A model generated the notes under the pieces. That model had not been told where the DNA came from and ran no database searches. It saw only the letters and a program-made list of their open reading frames with translations. A stretch of 44,717 nt of DNA from contig NZ_JASBTN010000008.1 in the NCBI RefSeq assembly GCF_030148435.1, forward strand, positions 1-44,717, written 5' to 3'. The position numbers and the translations under genes were made by a program. Numbering within the stretch: the first letter of the stretch is position 1; every line of letters starts with the position of its first letter. This DNA comes from Aliiroseovarius sp. Its GTDB lineage: Bacteria; Pseudomonadota; Alphaproteobacteria; Rhodobacterales; Rhodobacteraceae. This document shows positions 1 to 8,594 of the stretch, in pieces.

Positions 1-455
1 GGCCGTGGCAAGGCGGGCGGCGTGCGGCTCTGCGACACGGAAAACGAGATCTACGAGGCCTGCGACGACATGTTCGGCCGCAAGCTGGTCACGCATCAGA
101 CCGGGCCGGAAGGCAAGGGCATCTACCGCGTCTATGTCGAAAGCACGGTCCAGATCGACCGCGAGATCTACCTGGGCTTCGTGCTGGACCGCACCAGCCA
201 GCGGGTGATGATCGTCGCCTCCTCGGAAGGCGGCATGGAGATCGAGGAAATCTCGGCCGAACGACCGGACAGCATCGTGCGGTCGATCGTCGAGCCCGCC
301 GTCGGGTTGCAGGAATTCCAGGCCCGCGAGATCGCCTTCAAGCTGGGGCTGGAGCCGCATCTGATCCAGCACATGGTGCGCACGCTTCAGGGCTGTTACG
401 CCGCTTTCAGCGATCTGGACGCGACCATGGTCGAGATCAACCCGCTGGTGGTCAC
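1..455 (+). repeat. mtkA: Terminal near-repeat, left copy (mtkA)
   Basis: Bases 1-455 match 44263-44717 with 14 substitutions by my count (at 120, 150, 225, 228, 267, 270, 282, 285, 306, 307, 309, 311, 342 and 381), no gaps. It lies inside the malate thiokinase beta-subunit gene. See the right copy. Confidence 0.9.
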
Positions 456-1044
456 GGGCGACCAGCGGGTGGTCGCGCTGGACGCCAAGATGAGCTTTGA
501 CGAGAACGCCCTGTTCCGTCACCCGCAGATTGCCGAGCTGCGCGACAAGTCCCAGGAAGACCCGCGCGAAAGCCGCGCCGCCGACCGGGGGCTGAGCTAT
601 GTCGGGCTGGACGGAAATATCGGTTGCATCGTGAACGGCGCGGGCCTGGCCATGGCCACGATGGACACGATCAAGCTGGCTGGCGGCGAGCCCGCGAACT
701 TCCTGGACATTGGCGGCGGCGCCTCGCCCGAACGGGTCGCCAAGGCCTTCCGCCTGGTCCTGTCGGACGACAATGTGCAGGCGGTGCTGGTCAATATCTT
801 CGCCGGCATCAACCGCTGCGACTGGGTGGCCGAGGGCGTCGTTCAGGCGCTGCGCGAGCTTGAGCTCGACATTCCCGTGGTCGTGCGCCTGGCCGGCACC
901 AATGTCGAAGAGGGGCAGAAGATCCTGGCCAAGTCCGGCCTTCCGATCATCCGCGCCACCACCCTGATGGAAGCCGCCGAACGCGCCGTGGGCGCCTGGC
1001 AGAACGACCTGACCCAAGCCACCAGAATGAGGGCCGTGAAATGA
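1..1044 (+). CDS. mtkA: Malate--CoA ligase (malate thiokinase) beta subunit, 5' truncated by window edge
   Basis: This is the C-terminal 347 residues of an ATP-grasp succinyl-CoA-synthetase-type beta subunit, with the start lying outside the window. Malate thiokinase uses ATP and CoA to make L-malyl-CoA for the serine cycle. The glycine-rich G-R-G-K-A-G-G stretch opens the fragment, and the C-terminal part carries the ligase-CoA domain with the DIGGGAS and VNIFAGI motifs. The stop overlaps the mtkB start by 4 nt (ATGA at 1041-1044), which suggests translational coupling. The assignment to malate rather than succinate rests on the neighbours: hydroxypyruvate reductase, malyl-CoA lyase and glycerate kinase. 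The first 455 bases recur at 44263-44717 with 14 substitutions, where the missing N-terminus is present. Joined to that copy the protein would be about 399 residues, normal for the family. Confidence 0.88.
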   Translation, partial: GRGKAGGVRLCDTENEIYEACDDMFGRKLVTHQTGPEGKGIYRVYVESTVQIDREIYLGFVLDRTSQRVMIVASSEGGMEIEEISAERPDSIVRSIVEPAVGLQEFQAREIAFKLGLEPHLIQHMVRTLQGCYAAFSDLDATMVEINPLVVTGDQRVVALDAKMSFDENALFRHPQIAELRDKSQEDPRESRAADRGLSYVGLDGNIGCIVNGAGLAMATMDTIKLAGGEPANFLDIGGGASPERVAKAFRLVLSDDNVQAVLVNIFAGINRCDWVAEGVVQALRELELDIPVVVRLAGTNVEEGQKILAKSGLPIIRATTLMEAAERAVGAWQNDLTQATRMRAVK

Positions 1045-1928
1045 GCATTCTTCTTGACCGAGACTCGCGCGTCATCGTGCAGGGAATTACCGGGCGCATG
1101 GCCCGGTTCCACACCCGGGACATGCTGGCCTATGGCACCAATGTCGTGGGCGGTGTGGTGCCCGGCAAGGGGGGCGAGACCGTCGAAGGCGTGCCGGTTT
1201 TCGACACGGTAAAAGAGGCCGTCGAGGCCACCGGGGCCGATGCCTCGCTGGTCTTCGTGCCGCCGCCCTTTGCGGCTGACAGCATCATGGAAGCGGCTGA
1301 CGCGGGCATTCGCTATTGCGTCTGCATCACCGACGGGATCCCGGCGCAGGACATGATCCGGGTGAAACGCTACATGTACCGCTATCCCAAGGACAAGCGC
1401 ATGGTGCTGACCGGGCCGAACTGCGCGGGCACGATCAGCCCGGGCAAGGCTCTGCTGGGGATCATGCCGGGCCATATCTATCTGCCGGGCCATGTCGGCA
1501 TCATCGGACGCTCGGGCACCTTGGGCTATGAGGCTGCCGCGCAGCTGAAGGAACGCGGCATCGGCGTGTCGACCTCGGTCGGCATCGGCGGCGACCCGAT
1601 CAACGGGTCGAGCTTCCGCGACATCCTCGAATGGTTCGAACAGGACAAGGACACCCATGTCATCGCCATGATCGGCGAAATCGGCGGCCCGCAGGAGGCC
1701 GAGGCGGCGGAATACATCCGCAACCATATCACCAAGCCGGTGGTCGCTTACGTGGCCGGTCTGACCGCGCCCAAGGGCCGCACCATGGGCCACGCGGGCG
1801 CGATCATCTCGGCCTTTGGCGAAAGCGCGTCGGAGAAGGTGGAAATCCTCTCTGCCGCCGGTGTCACCGTGGCCGAAAACCCCGCTGTGATCGGGGAAAC
1901 CATCGCCCGAGTGATGGAGGCCGCGTGA
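1041..1928 (+). CDS. mtkB: Malate--CoA ligase (malate thiokinase) alpha subunit
   Basis: This 295-residue alpha subunit pairs with MtkA. It has an N-terminal CoA-binding Rossmann domain (V-Q-G-I-T-G-R near residue 13) and a C-terminal ligase domain. The GHAGAI motif places the phosphohistidine at about residue 251, the residue that carries phosphate between ATP and the acyl group in this family. The length is normal. It overlaps mtkA by 4 nt and its TGA overlaps the next ATG by 1 nt at 1928, so the three genes are almost certainly co-translated. A SucD role cannot be excluded from sequence alone, but no TCA-cycle genes are adjacent and the serine-cycle neighbours point to malate. Confidence 0.9.
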   Translation: MSILLDRDSRVIVQGITGRMARFHTRDMLAYGTNVVGGVVPGKGGETVEGVPVFDTVKEAVEATGADASLVFVPPPFAADSIMEAADAGIRYCVCITDGIPAQDMIRVKRYMYRYPKDKRMVLTGPNCAGTISPGKALLGIMPGHIYLPGHVGIIGRSGTLGYEAAAQLKERGIGVSTSVGIGGDPINGSSFRDILEWFEQDKDTHVIAMIGEIGGPQEAEAAEYIRNHITKPVVAYVAGLTAPKGRTMGHAGAIISAFGESASEKVEILSAAGVTVAENPAVIGETIARVMEAA

Positions 1929-2899
1929 TGGTGAAACCCTCTGTCTTTGTCACACGCCGCTGGCCCGCCGCCGTCGAGGCGAAGCTGGCCGAGGATTACA
2001 ACGTGGTGCTGAACACCAGTGACAAGCCGCTTTCGCCTGCCGAAATCCGCAGCGCGCTGAAAACCCATGACGCGGTGCTGCCCACCGTGACCGATACGCT
2101 GAATGCCGAGGCCTTGGACGCTCCCGGTGCGCAGACCCGCATCCTTGGCAATTACGGCGTCGGCTACAGCCATATCTGCGCGGCATCCGCCCGCGATCTG
2201 GGCCTGACCGTGACCAACACGCCCGACGTTCTGTCCGAATGCACCGCCGATCTCGCCATGACGCTGATGCTGATGGTGGCCCGGCGGGCAGGTGAGGGCG
2301 AACGCGAGCTGCGCGCGGGCGGCTGGACCGGCTGGCGGCCGACCCATCTGGTGGGCACGAAAGTGTCCGGCAAGGTGCTGGGCATCATCGGCTATGGCCG
2401 CATCGGGCAGGAGATGGCCCGGCGCGCACACCATGGGTTCGGCATGGAGGTGGTGGTCTACAACCGCTCCTGCGTGGCGCCCGAGGTGCTGGCCCGGTGC
2501 AACGCCACCCAGGTGGACACGATCGAGGAGCTGCTGCCGCGCTGTGACTTCGTCTCGCTGCATTGTCCGGGAGGGGCGGAGAACCGGCACCTGATCAACT
2601 CCAGACGGCTCGACCTGATGACGCCCGATGCCTTCCTGATCAACACCGCGCGGGGCGAGGTAATCGACGAGTTTGCCCTGATCCAGGCGCTGCAATACGA
2701 CCTGATCGGCGGCGCCGCGCTGGACGTTTTCGACGGCGAGCCGCGCGTCAGCCCCGAGCTTCTGCACTGCGACAACCTGGTGATGCTGCCGCATCTGGGC
2801 AGCGCCACGAAGGAAGCGCGCGAGGCGATGGGGTTCCGGGTGCTCGACAACCTCGCCGACTTCTTCCAGGGCCGCGACCCGCGCGACCGCGTCATCTGA
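1928..2899 (+). CDS. hprA: Hydroxypyruvate reductase / D-2-hydroxyacid dehydrogenase
   Basis: This 323-residue member of the D-isomer-specific 2-hydroxyacid dehydrogenase family probably reduces hydroxypyruvate to D-glycerate with NAD(P)H in the serine cycle. It may also act on glyoxylate. The dinucleotide-binding motif GYGRIG lies at residues 155-160. The catalytic triad is visible as Arg242 (TARGE), Glu271 (DGEP) and His289 (LPHLGS). The reading frame is open well upstream, but the ATG at 1928 is chosen because it overlaps the mtkB stop (TGATG) and gives the family's usual N-terminus. It sits between mtkAB and the malyl-CoA lyase gene. Confidence 0.88.
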   Translation: MVKPSVFVTRRWPAAVEAKLAEDYNVVLNTSDKPLSPAEIRSALKTHDAVLPTVTDTLNAEALDAPGAQTRILGNYGVGYSHICAASARDLGLTVTNTPDVLSECTADLAMTLMLMVARRAGEGERELRAGGWTGWRPTHLVGTKVSGKVLGIIGYGRIGQEMARRAHHGFGMEVVVYNRSCVAPEVLARCNATQVDTIEELLPRCDFVSLHCPGGAENRHLINSRRLDLMTPDAFLINTARGEVIDEFALIQALQYDLIGGAALDVFDGEPRVSPELLHCDNLVMLPHLGSATKEAREAMGFRVLDNLADFFQGRDPRDRVI

Positions 2900-2922
2900 C
2901 CCCATAGGACAAGGACAAAAAC

Positions 2923-3900
2923 ATGAGCTTTTACCCCGTAGACCAGGCGCCCGGCCGCCTGAACCGCTCCGAACTCGCCGTCCCGGGCAGCCAGCCCGGC
3001 ATGTTCGAGAAGGCCGCGAAATCCGATGTCGACGTGATCTTCCTTGACCTCGAGGACGCGGTTGCCCCCGACGAAAAGGACCAGGCGCGCCGCAACATCA
3101 TCGAGGCGCTGAATGATATCGACTGGGGCACCAAGACCATGTCGGTGCGCATCAACGGGCTGGACACCCATTACATGTACCGCGACGTGGTGGATGTGGT
3201 GGAACAGGCGGGGCAGCGTCTGGATCTGATCATGATCCCCAAGGTGGGCACTGCGGCGGATGTCTATGCGGTCGACATGCTGGTGACGCAGATCGAGGAC
3301 GCGCGCGGCTACGGGAAGCGCATCGGCTTCGAGCACATCATCGAAACCGCCCTGGGCATGCAGAATGTCGGCGAGATCGCCGCGGCCTCGAAACGCAATG
3401 AAAGCCTGCATTTCGGGGTGGCGGATTACGCGGCCTCGACCCGTGCGCGCACCACGATCATCGGCGGGGTGAACCCGGATTACGCGGTGCTGACCGACCC
3501 GATGGATGACGGCGCGCGCATGACCCATTGGGGCGACATGTGGCACTATGCGCTGGCCCGCATGGTAGTGGCCGCCCGCGCCAACGGGCTGCGTCCGATC
3601 GACGGCCCGTTCGGTGATTTCCAGGATCCCGAGGGCTACAGGGCCGCGGCGAAACGCGCCGCCGTTCTGGGTTGCGAGGGCAAATGGGCGATCCACCCCA
3701 GCCAGGTCGCGCTGGCCAACGAGGTCATGTCGCCCTCGGATGCCGAAGTGACCAAGGCCCGCCGCATCCTCGAAGCCATGGCCGAGGCCGAGGCGGCGGG
3801 CAAGGGGGCGGTGTCTCTGGACGGCCGGCTGATCGATTATGCCTCGATCCGTCAAGCCGAGGTGCTGGTCGAAAAGGCCCAGCAGATCGCGGCGGGCTGA
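2923..3900 (+). CDS. mcl: L-malyl-CoA / beta-methylmalyl-CoA lyase
   Basis: This 325-residue protein of the HpcH/HpaI-CitE lyase superfamily cleaves L-malyl-CoA to acetyl-CoA and glyoxylate, the last step of the serine cycle; related enzymes also act in the ethylmalonyl-CoA pathway. The metal-binding acidic motif LDLEDAVAPDEK lies near residues 41-52, and the IPKVGTAADV and FGVADYAAS motifs follow. The length is close to the roughly 318 residues of the Rhodobacter-type enzyme. An AAGGA ribosome-binding site stands about 7 nt before the ATG, 23 nt after hprA. The mtkAB neighbours, which make its substrate, support the call. Confidence 0.92.
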   Translation: MSFYPVDQAPGRLNRSELAVPGSQPGMFEKAAKSDVDVIFLDLEDAVAPDEKDQARRNIIEALNDIDWGTKTMSVRINGLDTHYMYRDVVDVVEQAGQRLDLIMIPKVGTAADVYAVDMLVTQIEDARGYGKRIGFEHIIETALGMQNVGEIAAASKRNESLHFGVADYAASTRARTTIIGGVNPDYAVLTDPMDDGARMTHWGDMWHYALARMVVAARANGLRPIDGPFGDFQDPEGYRAAAKRAAVLGCEGKWAIHPSQVALANEVMSPSDAEVTKARRILEAMAEAEAAGKGAVSLDGRLIDYASIRQAEVLVEKAQQIAAG

Positions 3901-3906
3901 CCGGGC

Positions 3907-5163
3907 ATGGCGCCGGATACCGACGCGCTGCGCGCCCGCGCCCGGGCGATTTTCGACCGGGCGGTGGCGGCGGCGGACCCGGCGCTGGCCTTGCGAAAAG
4001 AACTGGCGGCACGGCCTCTTCCGGTGCCGTCCGATGGCGGGCGCTGCTTCGTGATAGCGACTGGAAAAGCCGCGCCCGCCATGCTGACCGAGGCCCTGCG
4101 TCATGTGGCGGGGCCGCATGTGGCGCTGGCCGTCACCCATCACGAAAACCCGGCCGAGGTGCCCGGCGCCACCGTGCTGCGCGCGGGCCATCCGGTGCCG
4201 GATCCGGCCGGTCTGGCCGCCGGGCAAAGGGTGATGGACCTGCTGCGACAGGCGCGCGAGGGGGATCGGGTGATCGCGCTGGTTTCCGGCGGAGGCTCGG
4301 CGCTGCTGCCCGCGCCGCTGGCCGGGATAACGCTGGACGACAAGGCGAAAATGAACCGGCTGCTGTTGGGCGCGGGGCTGGAGATCACCCAGATGAACCT
4401 CCTGCGCCAGCAGGTCAGCCAGCTGAAGGGCGGCGGGATGCTGCGCCTTGCCGCGCCCGCGCCGGTCACGGCCTATATCCTGTCGGACGTGATCGGCGAC
4501 GACCTGCGCACGGTGGCCAGCGGGCCGACGGTGGCGCCGATCGGCCCGCGCGACGAGGCCCGCGCCGTGGCGATGCAGGCGGGCCTCTGGGCGCGGCTTC
4601 CGGGTTCCATACGGGCGCGTCTGGAGGAAAGCGCCGCGCCCGCGCCACAGCCGCCTGCGCCCGAAAACATCCTGATCGGATCGAACCGCCAAAGCCTTGA
4701 GGCCGCGCGGGAAGCGGCGGCGCAGGAGGGCGAGGCGCTGATTGTCTCGGATGCTCTGGTGGGCGACGTGGGCGATGCCGCCGAGGTGATCCTGCGGGCC
4801 GCGAAAGGGCAGGGGCCCTGCGCGCTTTTGTTCGGTGGCGAAACCACCGTGCGGCTGACCGGCGCGGGGCAGGGGGGGCGCAATCAGGAACTGGCCCTGC
4901 GGATGGCGTTACGGGCCGGGGAGCTGGGCGGGCACTGGCTGTTTCTCAGCGGCGGCACCGACGGGCGCGACGGGCCGACCCCGGCGGCGGGCGGCTTTGC
5001 CGACGCGGGAACCTGCGCGCGGATCCGGGCGGGCGGTCTGGACCCCGCGGCGCTGCTGGCCGACAATGACAGCCACCGCGCGCTTTGTGTGGCGGGCGAC
5101 CTGTTGCAGACCGGCGCGACCGGGACCAATGTGGCGGATATCCAGATCCTTCTGCGGGGCTGA
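3907..5163 (+). CDS. gckA: Glycerate 2-kinase (GckA/MOFRL family)
   Basis: This 418-residue protein belongs to the DUF4147/MOFRL glycerate kinase family, which phosphorylates D-glycerate to 2-phosphoglycerate. The N-terminal glycine-rich ATGKAAPAM and LVSGGGSALLP segments and the C-terminal MOFRL segment (FGGETTVRLTG, GGRNQELAL, SGGTDGRDGP) are all present. It starts 6 nt after the mcl stop, so it is probably the same transcript. It takes the glycerate made by the hydroxypyruvate reductase and returns carbon toward PEP via enolase, which is not encoded here. Codon use and GC match the neighbours. Confidence 0.9.
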   Translation: MAPDTDALRARARAIFDRAVAAADPALALRKELAARPLPVPSDGGRCFVIATGKAAPAMLTEALRHVAGPHVALAVTHHENPAEVPGATVLRAGHPVPDPAGLAAGQRVMDLLRQAREGDRVIALVSGGGSALLPAPLAGITLDDKAKMNRLLLGAGLEITQMNLLRQQVSQLKGGGMLRLAAPAPVTAYILSDVIGDDLRTVASGPTVAPIGPRDEARAVAMQAGLWARLPGSIRARLEESAAPAPQPPAPENILIGSNRQSLEAAREAAAQEGEALIVSDALVGDVGDAAEVILRAAKGQGPCALLFGGETTVRLTGAGQGGRNQELALRMALRAGELGGHWLFLSGGTDGRDGPTPAAGGFADAGTCARIRAGGLDPAALLADNDSHRALCVAGDLLQTGATGTNVADIQILLRG

Positions 5164-5400
5164 CCCGCGCATCTGGCACCATATACGCCGGGCCTCCATA
5201 GCCCGTGTCACAGCCCGGTTCCAGCCTATAGCCGCGTCCCGCAGGCAGCTTTGCCCGGAAATCGCGCCGAAGGGTTGGCCGCCATGATACGCATCAAGGC
5301 GAAGGGGCGCCGAGGCGAATACCCTGTCCACGATCTGCATCATCGGCATGGGGGGATTCACGTCGTTTTGGTCCCGTCCATACAGGATAGGAGACCGGAA
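5164..5400 (+). other. Leader region upstream of ppsA
   Basis: This 237-nt stretch lies between the glycerate kinase stop and the ppsA ATG. I see no credible gene in it. The ppsA frame is open through part of it, with an alternative ATG at 5284 whose translation does not look like the family N-terminus. It probably carries the ppsA promoter, but I cannot point to a convincing -35/-10 pair. Confidence 0.35.
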
Positions 5401-7779
5401 ATGCCCCGTTTCGCCCCTCTCGTGATCGGTTTCGACAAGGTCCACCGCACCGACACAGGCCTGGTCGGCGGCAAGAATGCCTCTCTGGGAGAGATGATCA
5501 CCACCCTTGGCGCCAAGGGGATTCACGTTCCGCCCGGGTTTGCGACCACCGCCGATGCCTATCGCGATTACCTCTCTGCCAATGGGTTGGAGGCGGCGAT
5601 CTCGCGGGAACTGGGCGCGCTGGAGGCAGGGCGCATCCCGCTGCAGGAGGCGGGCCGAGCGATCCGGTCCATGATCCTGGGCGGGGACTGGCCGGAGGCG
5701 ACAGAGCGGGCAATCCTTGCGCATTACCGCAGTCTCTGTGAAACCGCCAAGGAGCCGGACGCCCCCGTTGCCGTCCGTTCCAGCGCCACCGCCGAGGATC
5801 TGCCCGAAGCCAGCTTTGCCGGCCAGCAGGAGACCTTTCTGAATGTCATTGGCGAACGGGCGCTGCTTGAGGCCTGCCGGAAATGCTATGCCTCGCTGTT
5901 TACCGACCGGGCCATCTCCTACCGGCAGATCCACGGGTTCGATCACATGCAGGTGGCGCTGTCGGTCGGGGTGCAGCAGATGGTGCGCGCGGATACCGGC
6001 GGTGCCGGGGTGATGTTTTCGATCGACACGGAATCCGGGTTTCCCGATGCGGTCCTGATCAACGCCGCCTGGGGTCTGGGGGAAAACGTGGTGCAAGGGG
6101 CCGTGGCCCCGGACGAATACCAGGTCTTCAAACCGTTCCTGGACAGCCCCGGCCTGGTGCCGATCCTGGAAAAACGGCTGGGTGCCAAGGCGGTCAAGAT
6201 GATCCTGGACCGGGATGGCAGCCCGCGCAACGTGCCCAGTTCCAAGGCCGAGCGCGAACAATATGTCCTCAGCGATGCGGAAATCCTGACCCTGGCCCGC
6301 CAGGCCCGGGTGATCGAGGATCACTATGGCATGCCGATGGACATGGAATGGGCCCGCGACGGTGTGACCGGCAAGATCTACATCGTGCAGGCCCGGCCCG
6401 AAACCGTGCAATCGCGCGCCGACGCGGACAGCCTGAAATCCTACACCGTGCAGGATCCGGGGCCTGTATTGCTGACCGGGCTGAGCGTCGGCAGCGGTGC
6501 CGTCGCGGGTCGGGTCTCGATCATCGAAAGCGCCGATGACATCGGCCAGTTCGTCGAGGGTTCGGTTCTCGTGACCGGCACGACCGATCCCGACTGGGTG
6601 CCGATCATGAAACGCGCCGCCGCCATCGTCACCGATCATGGAGGCCGCACCTCCCACGCGGCGATCATCAGCCGCGAACTGGGCCTGCCCGCCCTTGTCG
6701 GCTGCGGCAATGCCACCCATGTTCTGCACGATCAGCAGGACGTCACCGTGTCCTGCGCGGGCGGTGAAGACGGGACCGTGACCGCCGGGCTGTCGCAGAT
6801 CGTCACCACAGTGGAGCCGCTGGACAACCTGCCACGGCCCGAAACACGGGTCATGCTCAACCTCGCCAACCCCGGCGCTGCGCTGCGCTGGTGGCGGCTG
6901 CCGGTGGATGGGGTCGGACTGGCCCGGATGGAGTTCGTGATCAGCAACGCGGTGCGGATCCACCCGATGGCCCTTGCCCGCTTTGATCGGGTTCACGACC
7001 CGGAAACCCGCGCGCGGATCGAACAGCTGACCGCAGGCTACGACCGAAAGACCGAGTATTTCGTCGACCGGCTGGCCCGTGGCCTGTCCCGGATTGCCGC
7101 CTTCTGCTACCCCAAGCCGGTGATCATCCGCATGAGCGACTTCAAGACCAACGAATACGCCGATCTTCTGGGTGGCCGCCCGTTCGAGCCTTCCGAGGAA
7201 AACCCGATGATCGGGTTCCGGGGGGCCTCGCGGTATTATTCGGATCACTACCGCGACGGGTTCGCGCTGGAATGCCAGGCGATCGCGCGGCTGCGCGGGC
7301 AGATGGGGTTTGACAACGTGATCGTGATGATCCCCTTCTGCCGCACCCCGCAAGAGGCCGACCGGGTGCTGGCGGTGATGGCGGAACACGGGCTGAAGCG
7401 CGGAGAGGACGGGCTGGAGGTCTACGTCATGTGCGAAATCCCTGCCAATGTCCTGCGCGCGGCGGAGTTCGCGCAGCGGTTCGACGGGTTTTCCATCGGC
7501 TCCAACGATCTGACCCAGTTGACGCTGGGCATCGACCGCGATTCCGATGTCTTGTCCAACCTGTTCCGCGAGGATGACCCGGCCGTTCTCTGGATGATCG
7601 AAACAGTTGTCCGCGAAGCGCACAAGGCCGGATCAAAGGTCGGCTTCTGTGGCCAGGCCCCCAGCAATGACCCGGCCTATGCCCGGCGGCTGGTGGAGTT
7701 GGGCGTCGACAGTATCTCGGTCACGCCCGACAGCTTCCTGCAGGTCCTGCGCAACGCAGCGGATGCGGAAGCGGGCTAA
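5401..7779 (+). CDS. ppsA: Phosphoenolpyruvate synthase (pyruvate, water dikinase)
   Basis: This 792-residue enzyme makes PEP, AMP and phosphate from pyruvate and ATP; the length equals that of E. coli PpsA. In order it has the N-terminal ATP-grasp domain (GGKNASLGEM, AVRSSATAEDLPEASFAGQQ), the swivelling phosphohistidine domain with GGRTSHAA (catalytic His at about residue 419) and the C-terminal PEP/pyruvate-binding TIM barrel ending GFCGQAPSND. The frame is open to 5251, but the ATG at 5401 has a good GGAG site 9 nt upstream and gives the canonical N-terminus. A 237-nt gap after the glycerate kinase gene suggests its own promoter. It could feed PEP into the serine cycle from pyruvate. Confidence 0.93.
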   Translation: MPRFAPLVIGFDKVHRTDTGLVGGKNASLGEMITTLGAKGIHVPPGFATTADAYRDYLSANGLEAAISRELGALEAGRIPLQEAGRAIRSMILGGDWPEATERAILAHYRSLCETAKEPDAPVAVRSSATAEDLPEASFAGQQETFLNVIGERALLEACRKCYASLFTDRAISYRQIHGFDHMQVALSVGVQQMVRADTGGAGVMFSIDTESGFPDAVLINAAWGLGENVVQGAVAPDEYQVFKPFLDSPGLVPILEKRLGAKAVKMILDRDGSPRNVPSSKAEREQYVLSDAEILTLARQARVIEDHYGMPMDMEWARDGVTGKIYIVQARPETVQSRADADSLKSYTVQDPGPVLLTGLSVGSGAVAGRVSIIESADDIGQFVEGSVLVTGTTDPDWVPIMKRAAAIVTDHGGRTSHAAIISRELGLPALVGCGNATHVLHDQQDVTVSCAGGEDGTVTAGLSQIVTTVEPLDNLPRPETRVMLNLANPGAALRWWRLPVDGVGLARMEFVISNAVRIHPMALARFDRVHDPETRARIEQLTAGYDRKTEYFVDRLARGLSRIAAFCYPKPVIIRMSDFKTNEYADLLGGRPFEPSEENPMIGFRGASRYYSDHYRDGFALECQAIARLRGQMGFDNVIVMIPFCRTPQEADRVLAVMAEHGLKRGEDGLEVYVMCEIPANVLRAAEFAQRFDGFSIGSNDLTQLTLGIDRDSDVLSNLFREDDPAVLWMIETVVREAHKAGSKVGFCGQAPSNDPAYARRLVELGVDSISVTPDSFLQVLRNAADAEAG

Positions 7780-7835
7780 GGCACCTCGCCCGTGTTGTGG
7801 CCGGGATTTCCGCGGGGCGGGGGGCGCTGTCCCCG

Positions 7836-8594
7836 TCAGGAAAAGCGTCGACGCAGAATGACGTTGAAGGCTTCGATGGCCACCACCATGACAACCACGG
7901 CAAGCGTGGCGCTCGCGGCCTTGTCATATTGAAAGGAACGCACATAGGTCTGGATGTAAAAACCGATCCCCCCGGCGCCGACAATGCCAAGGATCAGTGA
8001 CTCGCGCAGGTTCAGTTCAAACCGGAAGATGGTGTCGCGCGCGACCACGGGGGCCATCTGGGGCCAGATCGCATGGCGAAGCCGCGCCAGCGGTCCCGCG
8101 CCCGCGCTTTCCAGCGCGGCGAGGGGCGCGGGCGACACCCCATCGATCGCTTCGGCATAGAATTTGGCCAGCATGCCCGTCGCGTGGAAGGCAACCGCAA
8201 TGATGCCGGGCAGGGGGCCAAGCCCGACCGCGCCAACCATCAGCATGGCCACCAGTATCAGCGGAATGGCCCGGATGACGGCCAGCACGGTTCGGACCGG
8301 GCGATGAATGGCCGGTGGGGCCATCGTCCCGGAGGCGAGAAGACCCAGCGGAACAGACAAAAGGATCGCGCCAAGCGTCCCGATGACCGCAATCCTCAGG
8401 GTTTCGGCGCTGCCTCTGACAATCTCGTCCATCACCGAGGGATCGGGCGGGAACATCCGGCCCAGAAACTCGGCAATCCTTGGTCCGGCGGCGGCGAGAC
8501 GTGTCATTTCGACATCGGTGGTGACGAAGGACCAGAGGACGACACCGGCAATCACGACGGCGGAGATGAAGCTGCCAAACCCACGCGACCGCAT
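7836..8594 (-). CDS. phnE: Phosphonate-type ABC transporter permease (PhnE family)
   Basis: This 252-residue inner-membrane permease has about five or six hydrophobic segments and the binding-protein-dependent transport signature in the second half (ALESAGAGPLARLRHAIWPQ). It closely matches the PhnE fold. The frame is open to 8894, but the ATG at 8594 overlaps the PhnC stop by 4 nt and gives a normal N-terminus (MRSRGFGSF). It is the last gene of the di-heme protein-phnD-phnC-phnE operon. The substrate is uncertain: PhnCDE transporters usually import phosphonates, phosphite or phosphate esters, yet a DtxR-like operator and a di-heme enzyme head this operon. No C-P lyase or phosphonatase gene is present in the window. 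Confidence 0.85.
   Translation of the reverse strand: MRSRGFGSFISAVVIAGVVLWSFVTTDVEMTRLAAAGPRIAEFLGRMFPPDPSVMDEIVRGSAETLRIAVIGTLGAILLSVPLGLLASGTMAPPAIHRPVRTVLAVIRAIPLILVAMLMVGAVGLGPLPGIIAVAFHATGMLAKFYAEAIDGVSPAPLAALESAGAGPLARLRHAIWPQMAPVVARDTIFRFELNLRESLILGIVGAGGIGFYIQTYVRSFQYDKAASATLAVVVMVVAIEAFNVILRRRFS

Noticed and set aside
1-455. Terminal match as simple assembly overlap of identical ends
   Set aside because: The 14 substitutions are mostly silent, which is not what an exact overlap or random read errors would give; two alleles or copies are required.
1-1928. Naming the ligase pair SucC/SucD (succinyl-CoA synthetase)
   Set aside because: The fold is the same, but hydroxypyruvate reductase, malyl-CoA lyase and glycerate kinase adjoin it and no TCA genes do, so malate thiokinase is the better call.
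2458-4692. Long minus-strand open frame opposite hprA, mcl and gckA
   Set aside because: It crosses three genes and their boundaries without any protein motif.
4909-7623. Long minus-strand open frame of about 904 codons opposite ppsA
   Set aside because: It is an antisense shadow of a GC-rich gene; its translation is low in hydrophobic patterning, has no recognisable motifs and covers a confident gene.
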